DNA of 64,000 nt from B18-G4 sp003648575. Lineage in GTDB: Bacteria > Bacteroidota > Bacteroidia > Bacteroidales > B18-G4. Both the position numbers and the translations under genes were made by a program. The notes under the pieces were generated by a model. That model ran no database searches, was not told where the DNA came from, and saw nothing but the letters and a program-made list of their open reading frames with translations. Every line of letters starts with the position of its first letter. The first letter of the stretch is position 1. Of this stretch, positions 41,901 to 50,638 are shown piece by piece. The DNA is taken from NCBI GenBank assembly GCA_029942245.1, contig JAOZTN010000002.1, positions 1 through 64,000 of the forward strand, read 5' to 3'.

Positions 41901-43069
41901 GAAGCCGCATCATTAAGGTGGTAAACTACGATGTCATGATAGTGGTACAAAGGGTCTCCTTGCGAAGTTGTTTCATTTTCATCTGGAGCATAGCTTAAAA
42001 CCAGATCATTATTCCCAGAAAGGAAGGCTGCATCCGTAATTCGTTGACTTGGAACAGGATAGTTTTTAAAATCATCCTTAATGATAGCATTGTCATGATT
42101 GCCCGCCAGCACAAAAATATCTGCCTCCTTATATGTCAAAGGATCACTATTTGGATATCTGTATGGTAGGAAAACAATTAAGTGCGGAGATGTACTATTT
42201 ATATATAGTATTTTGCTAAATTTATAGTTAGGTTCATCATTCGGTGGAGGTTCAGGTAATGGACTAAAGTATTCAAAGCCATCAATTTCAAATTCAAAGA
42301 TTTCATCATCATCAATTGGATCAGAAAATTTCCTTACTTCAATACGATTTAGTTTTGTAATATAATAGTATTCAGAATTAAGCAGTTGGTTGAATGCTAT
42401 GTCAGAAATTGCATACTCACGATAATCAGTATTATCTTTAATCTCATAATCAGATAATGCCAAATCTCCATTCAATGCATCTAAAGTATAAAGACCTAAG
42501 AATCTTTTTCTTGAGTGAAAATTTCCAACATGGGGATACTCAATATTGCCGGTAATGGCTACCCAGTATAACCGATTGTTTTCACTATCAACCTTAATAA
42601 TATTTGATCCACATAAAGGATTAAAACTACCTTGATCAAGCCCTGTGATATTATCATTGAAAGGATCGTATGTACTAATTATATCATCTTCAACGAATAT
42701 ATGTTGTTGATCAAAGTCTACTTTGATGGAAATAACTTGCATATTTGGTGTAACCACATAAAGTATCTTTGTTATTTCATTATAAGCCATAAAATTAATG
42801 GAGCCGGTAAATAATCTTGGATTATAGTAAAAAGGATTAAACTTTCCCCAGTTTTGGTCTGAATCAAATGCAATGTATCCTCTGGGAATGTCCCCTTCAG
42901 CATTTGGAGAATATACGAATACTTTATTGAATGAATAAAAGAAAATAAATCCGTTTGCTTCGATTATGTCATAAGCCATTGTACCTCCAGGGAAATTGTT
43001 GCCTGCTGGAGGTATAGGGATATTGTCCATGGTTTGTGAGAAACCTGGATGGGATATTCCAATTATCAA
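38975..43069 (-). CDS. Very large secreted beta-rich protein with T9SS type A sorting domain
   Basis: A 1364-residue protein of unrecognised family. Repeated blocks read like beta-propeller blades (IIKVDSENNRLYWVAITGN; DKVYFFNKLETQGAGLYVC; NPADEKVYATIHPKSITLD). A later region resembles T9SS passenger beta-sandwiches (ENGLNWISFPMLD). The C-terminus is a type A sorting domain (CWPNPTTGICHISLYNP through YSITQKIIYAE). The first canonical start in frame is TTG at 43069, which leaves a truncated signal peptide. Thirteen codons further upstream, ATA at 43106-43108 would begin IKNYRRKLIALLILIIGISH, a complete signal with the first Met replaced by Ile. The coding sequence is visibly AT-rich (19 G/C in the 60 bases from 42361). 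Overlaps the next T9SS gene by 11 bases. Confidence 0.82.
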   Translation of the reverse strand: MIIGISHPGFSQTMDNIPIPPAGNNFPGGTMAYDIIEANGFIFFYSFNKVFVYSPNAEGDIPRGYIAFDSDQNWGKFNPFYYNPRLFTGSINFMAYNEITKILYVVTPNMQVISIKVDFDQQHIFVEDDIISTYDPFNDNITGLDQGSFNPLCGSNIIKVDSENNRLYWVAITGNIEYPHVGNFHSRKRFLGLYTLDALNGDLALSDYEIKDNTDYREYAISDIAFNQLLNSEYYYITKLNRIEVRKFSDPIDDDEIFEFEIDGFEYFSPLPEPPPNDEPNYKFSKILYINSTSPHLIVFLPYRYPNSDPLTYKEADIFVLAGNHDNAIIKDDFKNYPVPSQRITDAAFLSGNNDLVLSYAPDENETTSQGDPLYHYHDIVVYHLNDAASADFTKLTTLNTDLASLSHDYDINASIQLLPININSLLISKKDEISKLSYVGGAEHYETTLVKGAESNLFGPGVNIGGLSYIINLSSNGFERINNTNTTQVSGTRTAYPVYHATGDQDMDKVYFFNKLETQGAGLYVCSIDESGNESIININDDLDASGNPYTDNNITKSIGDCVYNPYTDQFLIGERSNDVLSSRILVIKNDEYNTLESVIELPIDIIQPEKMFIAPNKQLYVFANMVQGEAPRILVYKVIENAGQTVYTLDLDDNIGTLSFNYAYFSSYFEYNPADEKVYATIHPKSITLDPYLTEVNSMHSNTPPYDMGSGVFCRIDEDQLVIIQATLSHPQKIICPTGFENSQYEGKMFIIGEECYMYDYINEVLYEYPKSFNDVAYCASIDQLFALSDEAFEENEKDHRIAKVYKLFNDENQILIQELAGASFEGQMGGMFHNEYDGKMYLFHRTDEVKRGDTEMRLISFNPLEDPINQNNIQYTDFELTSYYPEYDHGPDFHYLFYNIITPLVNPYNSTIYIPCGGHSCVSKVSFSPSFNLPLENGLNWISFPMLDRESNGNMSSVTALTGRIEEELGEDNGGEMEGQNNNNSNELYIDWVWFQGSGSWKPRDLEELNYVNTKKGYILNLEYISPPTQNNLAMFGELLSPNESIAQIYANADPDNWLGYWLPQSLYPLDAFSEVLEDLESIKGQDWFCARMPNPNKSTAVYKGGGEIPWDWTCPHTARLEFGDMVKVKAREDVFNFQYNWLNKTTDNTASDEVEYYSYTEQSSYEGLVIELDSGQNPVEIAAFVGDTCIGAEIVYPDDSLCHLQAYTEGISGDITIEQHFGSAKSVSPRITQYLVLNKNTFRREKRTIHTSEHQGIYFISLKDQIEEIPTLSDATLHCWPNPTTGICHISLYNPLETEIRLEVYDMYGRNIEVIEKGEKAEGSYTIEWDAASRGLNPGMYFIRLSSTYYSITQKIIYAE

Positions 43070-43380
43070 AATTAAAAGTGCAATTAACTTTCTTCTGTAG
43101 TTTTTTATGGCTTTATCGGTTTTTAGGCTATTGATTTATATCCAAACTATTTCGTGATAAGTTGTGTTTCTCAGCAATCAGATAAAAATAGCGAATTTTA
43201 GAATTCTTTACAAGCCAATCCACTTCTATTTTTGATAAAGCACATCATACTTTAATAAGACCTGAGCACTGTATTAATCTTTTATCACGAACAACATTGT
43301 TAAAAATCTATAATAAACTTTGACCATCAGAAGCATATTTCTTAAAATGCCTATTTTCGCTGTCTCATTCAATCGCTTAA
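43070..43380. other. Divergent intergenic region upstream of the 1364-residue T9SS gene and DUF2723 gene
   Basis: Left part (43070-43108) probably encodes the missing start of the signal peptide. The rest is AT-rich. The best plus-strand element is TAAACTTTG at 43316-43324, which has three rather than two bases between TA and TTTG, so it is only a near-match. No repeats or RNA fold were seen. Confidence 0.45.
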
Positions 43381-46300
43381 ATGAAGCATCCCATGGATAA
43401 TTATACCAAACTGAACCGCCTCATCGGGTGGATCGTCTTTTTAATTGCAACAATCGTATATTTTCTCACTCTCGAACCCACAGCAAGCTGGTGGGATTGT
43501 GGCGAGTATATCGCAACGGCCTATAAACTTCAGGTAGGACATCCTCCCGGAGCACCTTTGTTCCAGCTCCTGGGGCGCTTCTTTACCCTATTTGCCTTTG
43601 GCAATACGGCAAATGTGGCTATGATGATCAATGCCATGTCGGCCCTGAGTAGTAGCTTTACAATACTGTTCCTTTTCTGGTCAATCACTATGCTGGCTAA
43701 AAAGCTGGTTCCATCCAAAGGAGAGATGTCTCAGAGTAATATGATTGCCATCCTGGGAAGCGGTGTAGTTGGTGCGCTTGCATTTACTTTTTCAGATTCA
43801 TTCTGGTTCTCAGCAGGAGAAGGGGAGGTGTATGCCATGTCATCCTTCTTTACAGCCATCACATTCTGGGCCATATTACGCTGGGAACGCGTAGCGGACG
43901 AAAAGCATGCCGACCGATGGATCATCCTCATCGCATTCCTTGTCGGACTGTCGATAGGTGTTCACATGCTTAACCTACTGGCCATTCCGGCAATCGCCTT
44001 TGTCTACTATTTCAAGAAATACAAAGCCTCCACAAAAGGTGCCCTGCTCACATTTGCAGTATCCATGGTCCTGCTCAGCATCATCATGTGGATCATCATA
44101 CCGGGCATTGTCAGCCTGTCTACTGCCTTTGAGCTTTTCTTCGTGAACAGCCTGGGTATGCCATTCAACTCCGGAACCATTGTTTACTTCCTGTTGCTCA
44201 TAAGCCTGATTGTATTTGCCCACACCATGACCATAAAATACAAGCGCGTAATGCTGAATACGGCATTATTGAGCTTTGTCTTTATCCTGATCGGATACTC
44301 ATCTTTTTTCCTGCTTATCATCAGAGCAAATGAAAATACACCTATCAATGAAAACAGCCCCGAAGATGCCATTTCGCTGCTTTCATATTTGAACAGGGAG
44401 CAATATGGCAGCTGGCCAAAGGCTTACGGACAGTATTATACAGCTCCGGCGGTGGATTATAAAGATGGCAATCCCTTGTACATCAGGGATAAGAAAGCCG
44501 GGAAATATGTGATCACCGATCAACGCCTTAGTACCATACCTGTGTATGATAAGCGTTTTACAACCATCTTCCCAAGGATGTGGAGCAGTCAGAAACCGGA
44601 GCATAAGCGCATGTATAATCAATATGCCCGGAATGCACGTACTATCAATGTGAATGGGGAGAATAAGAAGAAACCATCCTTTGGCGACAACCTTGGATTT
44701 TTCTTCGACTATCAGCTCGGACATATGTATTTCCGCTACTTTATGTGGAATTTCGCAGGACGGCAAAACGATATTGAGGCCCAGCCGGGGCCCAAGAACG
44801 GAAATTGGGTTAGCGGTATAAGTTTTATCGATAATGCCCGTCTTCCATCACAGAGTAATCTGCCGGAAAGCATGCAAAATCCTGCTCACAATAAGTTTTA
44901 CTTCCTGCCACTGATCTTAGGCCTTATTGGCTTATTCTATCACCTGAATACAAGTAAAAAAGATACGCTTGTGGTGGCCTTACTGTTCTTTATGACCGGT
45001 CTCGCCATTATTCTTTACCTGAACCAGTATCCTTATCAGCCCAGGGAGAGGGATTATGCTTTTGCAGGCTCCTTCTATGCCTTTGCCATATGGATTGGCC
45101 TGGGGGTGATGGGACTCTACCAGTGGACAAAAAAATATATGGGCGAGAATAAATTTACCGCTGCCGGCATAGGAGTAGCATGCCTCCTGTTCGTACCCGG
45201 CATTATGGCTCAGCAGGGCTGGGACGACCATGACCGTTCAGGAAGATATGCCGCCCGCGACTTCGGGATGAATTACCTGGCGGGATGTGATCCCAACGCC
45301 ATACTGATCACCAATGGGGATAACGACACTTTCCCCTTATGGTATGTACAGGAGGTGGAAGGATTTCGCACGGATGTGCGTGTGGTTAACTATATGCTCT
45401 CCTCAGGGTACTGGTATGTTCACCAGCTGGGTAAAAAAGTATATGATGCACCACCACTGAAATTCACCCTGACCCCTGATCAGTATGAGAAAGGAAGGAA
45501 CCAGTATATCATGTATGTGGATCGTGGCATAACGGGCCATGTCGAGGTGAAGGAACTGATCGATTTTATTGCGAGCGATGACGAACGTACCAAGATGCCT
45601 CTCAACTCGGGTGAAACGATCAACTACATGCCTGTTAAGAAACTCAGGCTAACTGTTGACTCAGCAAAGTGTGTTGATAACGGCATCGTTCCACGTGAGA
45701 TGGCTCACCTTATCGTACCTTATATCGAATGGGAAGTGAGACAGGGAGCACTGTACAAGAACGACCTGATGCTACTCGATTTCCTTGCTAACAACGACTG
45801 GGAACGTCCCCTGTATTTTGCCAATCCCAGTTCTCTGAAGAAGGTGTTTGATGTGGATGAATATTGTCACCTGGAAGGATCGGTATACAAATTTATGCCT
45901 GTCAGGGCTAAAGATCATATTCCCGGCCTCGGTGGAATCAATGCAGACAAATCATACGATGTTTACATGAATGATTACAGCTGGGGTAACCTGAACGATC
46001 CCTCTGTCACTGTCGACCGTGAAAGCTATCGTCATGCCCGTATTCAAAAACAAAACTTCCTGAGGGTAGCACAAACGCTCCTGAGCGAAGGAAAACCGGA
46101 TAAGGCGGCAGCAGTGCTTGATTCATGCCTGTATTATTTTCCTCATGATAAGATCCATTACGACATCATCCAGATGCCGATGATTGAGATATATTATGAT
46201 GCCGGCCACATAGAAACTGCCAATAAGGAATTGCTGTTAATGACGAAAGTCTGTGATGAACAACTCACATATTTTCTCAGCCTGGATGTTGATTTTGCCG

Positions 46301-46452
46301 ATACCTTTTATTCAAAGGAAATGCAGCAAAATATTGCTGTGCTGCAAAGGATGTCGGAAGTGGCCAGGCAGAACGGACAGGATGAACTTGCCGCAGATGT
46401 CGAGACAATATTGCAAACGCATATGCTGACGTTACAACTACCTCAGCAATAG
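43381..46452 (+). CDS. DUF2723 multi-pass membrane protein (TMEM260-like putative glycosyltransferase)
   Basis: A 1023-residue inner-membrane protein: about 12 transmembrane helices in the first 600 residues, then a soluble C-terminal part of about 400 residues with a helical, TPR-like end (RVAQTLLSEGKPDKAAAVLD). The N-terminus has the family signature TASWWDCGEYIATAYKLQVG followed by HPPGAPLF; the Asp/Glu pair early in the first loop matches the GT-C type catalytic position. DUF2723 is homologous to TMEM260, described as an animal protein O-mannosyltransferase, so a polyprenyl-phosphate-sugar-dependent protein glycosyltransferase is plausible; not demonstrated. ATG at 43393 is an alternative start. 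It follows divergently from two T9SS cargo genes. Confidence 0.82.
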   Translation: MKHPMDNYTKLNRLIGWIVFLIATIVYFLTLEPTASWWDCGEYIATAYKLQVGHPPGAPLFQLLGRFFTLFAFGNTANVAMMINAMSALSSSFTILFLFWSITMLAKKLVPSKGEMSQSNMIAILGSGVVGALAFTFSDSFWFSAGEGEVYAMSSFFTAITFWAILRWERVADEKHADRWIILIAFLVGLSIGVHMLNLLAIPAIAFVYYFKKYKASTKGALLTFAVSMVLLSIIMWIIIPGIVSLSTAFELFFVNSLGMPFNSGTIVYFLLLISLIVFAHTMTIKYKRVMLNTALLSFVFILIGYSSFFLLIIRANENTPINENSPEDAISLLSYLNREQYGSWPKAYGQYYTAPAVDYKDGNPLYIRDKKAGKYVITDQRLSTIPVYDKRFTTIFPRMWSSQKPEHKRMYNQYARNARTINVNGENKKKPSFGDNLGFFFDYQLGHMYFRYFMWNFAGRQNDIEAQPGPKNGNWVSGISFIDNARLPSQSNLPESMQNPAHNKFYFLPLILGLIGLFYHLNTSKKDTLVVALLFFMTGLAIILYLNQYPYQPRERDYAFAGSFYAFAIWIGLGVMGLYQWTKKYMGENKFTAAGIGVACLLFVPGIMAQQGWDDHDRSGRYAARDFGMNYLAGCDPNAILITNGDNDTFPLWYVQEVEGFRTDVRVVNYMLSSGYWYVHQLGKKVYDAPPLKFTLTPDQYEKGRNQYIMYVDRGITGHVEVKELIDFIASDDERTKMPLNSGETINYMPVKKLRLTVDSAKCVDNGIVPREMAHLIVPYIEWEVRQGALYKNDLMLLDFLANNDWERPLYFANPSSLKKVFDVDEYCHLEGSVYKFMPVRAKDHIPGLGGINADKSYDVYMNDYSWGNLNDPSVTVDRESYRHARIQKQNFLRVAQTLLSEGKPDKAAAVLDSCLYYFPHDKIHYDIIQMPMIEIYYDAGHIETANKELLLMTKVCDEQLTYFLSLDVDFADTFYSKEMQQNIAVLQRMSEVARQNGQDELAADVETILQTHMLTLQLPQQ

Positions 46453-46487
46453 TCCGTTAATAGCTTATTCTGAGCGAAGTCGCAGGG

Positions 46488-47306
46488 CTAACTGTCAACT
46501 GTCTTCTTTTTTCGGTAGATATAGATAAGTGTTCCCACTCCAACAAGGACAAACGGGACGCTTAACAGTTGTCCCATATTCAGGGTCATGCCTACTTCAA
46601 ATTGCACCTGGGGTTCTTTAATGAATTCTATAAGGAATCGGAAAGAGAATACCAGGATCATGAACATGGCAAAAATGAATCCGGGCCTTGGCTTTCCATT
46701 GCGTTTCAGGTAAACCATCCACAGGATCAGGAAAGTTCCTAAATATGCAAGTGCTTCATAGATCTGTGTAGGGTGTTTTGGGATGAGGCTGTGGTCAGTA
46801 TTTACAAATTGAAAGCCCCAGGGAAGACTGGTCTCCATACCATATATTTCAGAGTTCATCAGGTTACCAGTACGGATAAAGAATCCAGCCAGGGCAACCA
46901 CAATGGAGACGCGGTCGAAGATCCAGATAAAAGGTTTGTTGTTCTTTTTCGAGAAATATAGCATGGCTATGATTATGGCAATGCCAGCACCATGACTGGC
47001 CAGACCACCTTTCCATACCATCAGTATCTCAATGGGGTTCTTGAGGTATTCCATGGGTTCATAAAACAGCACGTGCCCGAGCCTTGCCCCTACAATGGTG
47101 GCAATGATCATATAGGTGGCCAGCTGGTCAAGAACTTTTACCGGAACGCGTTCCTTCTTGAAGATCTTCAGCATGATGATATAACCAACTACAAAACCCA
47201 TGGCAAATAGCAGCCCGTACCAGCGTGGTGCAAGGGTACCAATGCCAGGGATGGCAAGCTCAAAGAGCTCAGGATTGGGCTTCCAGACGATATAATTGAG
47301 AATCAT
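46488..47306 (-). CDS. lgt: Prolipoprotein diacylglyceryl transferase
   Basis: About 272 residues, seven transmembrane helices. Lgt moves a diacylglyceryl group from phosphatidylglycerol to the lipobox Cys of prolipoproteins in the inner membrane. Signature region RTGNLMNSEIYG (family RxGNFxNxE) is intact, as are WKGGLASHGAGI and RARLGHVLFYEP-like GARLGHVLFYEPM. The start is placed at ATG 47306 rather than the in-frame TTG at 47312. Convergent with the DUF2723 gene, with 35 bases between; that gap contains CTGAGCGAAGTCGCAGG, a fragment of a common dispersed repeat. Confidence 0.93.
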   Translation of the reverse strand: MILNYIVWKPNPELFELAIPGIGTLAPRWYGLLFAMGFVVGYIIMLKIFKKERVPVKVLDQLATYMIIATIVGARLGHVLFYEPMEYLKNPIEILMVWKGGLASHGAGIAIIIAMLYFSKKNNKPFIWIFDRVSIVVALAGFFIRTGNLMNSEIYGMETSLPWGFQFVNTDHSLIPKHPTQIYEALAYLGTFLILWMVYLKRNGKPRPGFIFAMFMILVFSFRFLIEFIKEPQVQFEVGMTLNMGQLLSVPFVLVGVGTLIYIYRKKKTVDS

Positions 47307-47349
47307 ATTCAATTTTTTTATGCAAATATATTAGAAAAGATGGCGGGAT

Positions 47350-48432
47350 TTACAATCGTGAAAGAAGCTCATCCAGCCTGGCCTCCAAAATATCACTGTT
47401 CTGATCGATCTTTATTCCCGGGTAGTTTCTGGAGGCAATAATACATTTATCAATGTCAAACATATTCTGAGAAACGAAATAGAACTGATGCCTGCTTTGA
47501 TGATAGGCTGCCAGATATTCCTGCTCGGTTTGTCCGGGTGTTGGGACAAACACAGCACGTTTCCCCAAAACAGCCAGGTCCATGATACTCGTATATCCCG
47601 GACGGCAGATGATAAGTTCTGAAGAAAGCATGGCCGACTGCAACTCTTCACTGTTCAGGTGAGAATGCACTTCTATATTGCCAATACTTCTGTGCTCATC
47701 AAATTCCGGTTTGCCAAGAACAACCATGGCTCTGATATCAGTTCCTTTCAGGCGATCTAATATGAGTTCTTCAAAGATGCTGCGCTGTGGCTCCGGCCCG
47801 CTGATGATGGCCATCACGTCATATTTTTTCTCTGGTTGTTTTCCCTCAGCAGACTCAAATCTCGATAGGGGACCGATGAAATATGTGTCGATAGGGGCCT
47901 TCCGTTTGTGTGCAAGTTCGCCCGACAACCCACTTTGCTCATCAAAGTCTGGGATCCAGCATTCGTTGTAGTTTCCGATATATTTTCGGTGCATCATGTA
48001 TAGGAGGCCTTCAGTAAATGACCATCCTGGCGGAGCTTTGATGCTTACCTGGTGGGTGATATAAATAGAAGGGATCCTTGATGACCACATCCCGAACCTG
48101 TTGTCGGAGATCACCGCATCGATACTATGGATATCTATCAGTTCATCCAGTATCCTGTGTTCCCTTCTGTTGGCGCTCAGGATCACCGGCGAGCGCCTCA
48201 GCATACGAAGGCTCATACTGCCATGATGAGGATACGTAATCTCAAAACCGGGGACATCAATATGTTCGAGAGTCGGAAATTCAGATTTGAGAAAAGAAGC
48301 CGGCCTTCCACTGGCTGCAATGATCACATCAATATCTTTTTCCTGTAACAGCCTGATGATAGGGACGCAACGGGCTGCATGACCAATTCCCCAATCAAGA
48401 GGGGCAACAAGTATTTTTTTACGTTTGTTCAT
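47350..48432 (-). CDS. MurG-like (GT28-type) glycosyltransferase
   Basis: A 360-residue GT-B fold protein. N-terminal acceptor domain opens with VAPLDWGIGHAARCVPII (the GxGHxxR loop of GT28 proteins); C-terminal donor domain has IISGPEPQRSIFEELIL, then SELIICRPGYTSIMDLAVLG followed by AVFVPTPGQTEQEY, matching the nucleotide-sugar pocket. Bacteroidota carry several such enzymes of unknown acceptor, and it is not MurG itself (no dcw neighbours, shorter motifs). A cell-surface glycolipid or lipopolysaccharide sugar step is possible. Divergent from dprA. Confidence 0.82.
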   Translation of the reverse strand: MNKRKKILVAPLDWGIGHAARCVPIIRLLQEKDIDVIIAASGRPASFLKSEFPTLEHIDVPGFEITYPHHGSMSLRMLRRSPVILSANRREHRILDELIDIHSIDAVISDNRFGMWSSRIPSIYITHQVSIKAPPGWSFTEGLLYMMHRKYIGNYNECWIPDFDEQSGLSGELAHKRKAPIDTYFIGPLSRFESAEGKQPEKKYDVMAIISGPEPQRSIFEELILDRLKGTDIRAMVVLGKPEFDEHRSIGNIEVHSHLNSEELQSAMLSSELIICRPGYTSIMDLAVLGKRAVFVPTPGQTEQEYLAAYHQSRHQFYFVSQNMFDIDKCIIASRNYPGIKIDQNSDILEARLDELLSRL

Positions 48433-48545
48433 ATATCCTGAAAAAAAATCATGTGACGGGTGTGACTTTTTACGGATTTCAATATTAATACTATAGAAGG
48501 TCGGTCTTTATCCGTCTCTCAACACAAATATAGTGAATAAACCGA

Positions 48546-49664
48546 ATGACCCCTATGACAGATCATGATGATGCCCTGATTTACAGGATCGCAGTAACAC
48601 TGATCCCGGGTATTGGGCATATGAATGCAAAGAAGCTGATTGCCTGGTGCGGGGAGCCTGATGCCATTTTCAGGGAAGAAAGAAAAGTGCTTATGAAGAT
48701 CCCGGGTATGGCAAAGGTCCTGAACAATAATTTCAATAAGAAGGAACTCCTGCTGCGTGCAGAGCAGGAAGTAAAATTTATTACAAATAGCCGCATCAGG
48801 CCATTGTACTACTATGATGATGATTACCCCCGGCGACTGAAGCAATGTGCCGACAGCCCCCTGATGCTTTATTATAAAGGGATAGACAATCTTTTTGAGA
48901 AAAGGATGCTGGCCGTGGTTGGGACCCGGAAAGCTACATCCTATGGCAAACGCGCCTGCCAGCAGGTCATAGGAGGCTTTTCTGATGAGGATGTAGTGAT
49001 TGCAAGTGGAATGGCTTATGGCATCGATAGCTGTGCACATCGAAAGGCACTTAGCTGCGGATTGCAGACCATTGGAGTTTTGGGGCACGGCCTCGATCGC
49101 ATCTATCCGAATGAGAACAGGAATATGGCCGCCAGAATGTTGCAACAGGGCGGCCTGCTCACAGAATTTCTGAGCCAGTCGAAGCCCGACAGGGAAAATT
49201 TCCCCAAACGCAATCGTATAATTGCAGGCCTCTCCGATGCCGTTCTGGTAGTGGAATCTGCCACTAAAGGCGGTGCCATTATTACAGCAGAGATAGCTAA
49301 TTCTTATAACAGAGATGTATTCGCCATCCCGGGAAGGATGTATGATCCCTATTCTGATGGATGCCATCTTCTGATACGCCGGAATATAGCTGCCCTGACA
49401 CGCTCGGCCGACGATATCCGGTATTCCATGGGATGGGAAGGGACGGTGCAGGCCCGGAAAAGCAAGACTGAGCTTCTGGGAAAATATGATCATGACGAAA
49501 AGGTCATCCTGAATATCATCCTGGAAAAAGAGCGGGCACCCATTGACGATATCGTCTTGATCGCAGGCCTGGGAGCATCGAAAGCTGCCTCTATACTGTT
49601 GAAGTTGGAGTTTGAGGGCGTGATCACAGGCCTGCCGGGAAAGCTGTATGAGATCAGGAAATGA
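48546..49664 (+). CDS. dprA: DNA-processing protein DprA
   Basis: A 372-residue loader of RecA onto incoming single-stranded DNA during natural transformation. N-terminal SAM-like helices (LIPGIGHMNAKKLIAW); Rossmann core with VVGTRKATSYGKRAC, IASGMAYGIDSCAHRKAL, GVLGHGLDRIYPNEN and FPKRNRIIAGLSDAVLVVES; and a C-terminal winged helix (PIDDIVLIAGLGASKAASIL). All domains are complete. Other competence genes are not in the window. Confidence 0.95.
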   Translation: MTPMTDHDDALIYRIAVTLIPGIGHMNAKKLIAWCGEPDAIFREERKVLMKIPGMAKVLNNNFNKKELLLRAEQEVKFITNSRIRPLYYYDDDYPRRLKQCADSPLMLYYKGIDNLFEKRMLAVVGTRKATSYGKRACQQVIGGFSDEDVVIASGMAYGIDSCAHRKALSCGLQTIGVLGHGLDRIYPNENRNMAARMLQQGGLLTEFLSQSKPDRENFPKRNRIIAGLSDAVLVVESATKGGAIITAEIANSYNRDVFAIPGRMYDPYSDGCHLLIRRNIAALTRSADDIRYSMGWEGTVQARKSKTELLGKYDHDEKVILNIILEKERAPIDDIVLIAGLGASKAASILLKLEFEGVITGLPGKLYEIRK

Positions 49665-49679
49665 TGTCTGCGAATAATG

Positions 49680-49687
49680 TACCTTTG
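49680..49687 (+). promoter_or_regulatory. Candidate -7 box for rsgA run
   Basis: TACCTTTG fits TAnnTTTG, 26 bases before the rsgA start and inside the short dprA-rsgA interval. No -33 match. Confidence 0.3.
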
Positions 49688-49712
49688 TATCAGATAGATA
49701 AAAAAAGCAGCA

Positions 49713-50627
49713 TTGGAAGGCATTGTCATCAAATCAACCGGAAGCTGGTACAGCGTGTTAAGTCCTGATGGGAGCATCACCGAATGTAAACTGAAAGGCA
49801 GGTTCAAGGTGCAGGGAATCAGAACCACCAACCCCCTGGCCGTTGGCGACCATGTAGGATTTCATGTGCTGCAGGAAGAAGGCACAGGGCTGATCTCCAA
49901 GATCTCCCCGCGCAAAAACCATATCATTCGCAAGGCTACCAAGCTGTCGAAAGAATCACACATCCTGGCAGCCAATCTCGACCAGGCAATCATCATTGTT
50001 ACCCTGGCCGAGCCCAGAACATCAACAGGCTTCATCGACCGTTTCCTCATCACTGCAGAAGCATACCATATCCCGGCGCTTATCATCTTTAATAAGATCG
50101 ATCTGTATAACGAAAAGCAGATGGAAGATCTTGCTGAACTGAAAGAAGTATATGAGGCTGCTGGCTATCCCTCTTACTCAGTTTCGGCGCTCACCGGTGA
50201 AAATTTAGGCGAAGTTGAGGATCTGCTCAAAGATACAGTGTCGTTGGTGGCCGGACATTCCGGTGTTGGAAAATCGGCCCTTATCAATGCACTTGAGCCC
50301 GGCCTCGACCTGAAGACCAAACCAATTTCCAAAGCACATAGCAAAGGAGTTCATACCACTACTTTTGCCAGGATGTTCAGACTTTCATTCGGAGGATTTA
50401 TTATTGATACGCCGGGTATTAAAGAATTTGGTCTCTTTGACCTTGACAGGAACACCCTGGCGGAGCGATACCCTGAGATGCGTACCCTCATGCATGCCTG
50501 TAAATACACCAATTGCACCCACCTGCATGAGCCCGGTTGTGCCGTTAAAGAGGCCGTAAAACAGGGAAAACTGAGTAAGATCAGATATGAAGGTTATCTT
50601 CGTATCATGGCCGATGGCGGTTCATAA
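49713..50627 (+). CDS. rsgA: Ribosome small-subunit-dependent GTPase RsgA
   Basis: A 304-residue circularly permuted GTPase for late 30S maturation. OB-fold (about 1-70); permuted G motifs in the order G4 FNKIDLY, G5 SVSALTGEN, G1 GHSGVGKSALIN (about 184), G3 DTPGIKEFGLF; C-terminal zinc-binding element CKYTNCTHLHEPGC. The start is TTG at 49713 (TTG GAA GGC), giving MEGIVIKSTGSWYSV, the family's normal start; no ATG is suitable. Confidence 0.94.
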   Translation: MEGIVIKSTGSWYSVLSPDGSITECKLKGRFKVQGIRTTNPLAVGDHVGFHVLQEEGTGLISKISPRKNHIIRKATKLSKESHILAANLDQAIIIVTLAEPRTSTGFIDRFLITAEAYHIPALIIFNKIDLYNEKQMEDLAELKEVYEAAGYPSYSVSALTGENLGEVEDLLKDTVSLVAGHSGVGKSALINALEPGLDLKTKPISKAHSKGVHTTTFARMFRLSFGGFIIDTPGIKEFGLFDLDRNTLAERYPEMRTLMHACKYTNCTHLHEPGCAVKEAVKQGKLSKIRYEGYLRIMADGGS

Positions 50628-50638
50628 AAAAATGGAAT

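Noticed and set aside
46470..46486. CTGAGCGAAGTCGCAGG between the DUF2723 gene and lgt as a full palindromic repeat
   Set aside because: Only one arm-like fragment is present and no second arm is seen, so it was not listed as a separate feature.
48519..49493. Long open frame antisense to dprA (324 codons)
   Set aside because: dprA has every family motif on the plus strand; the antisense product has no recognisable domain and odd composition.
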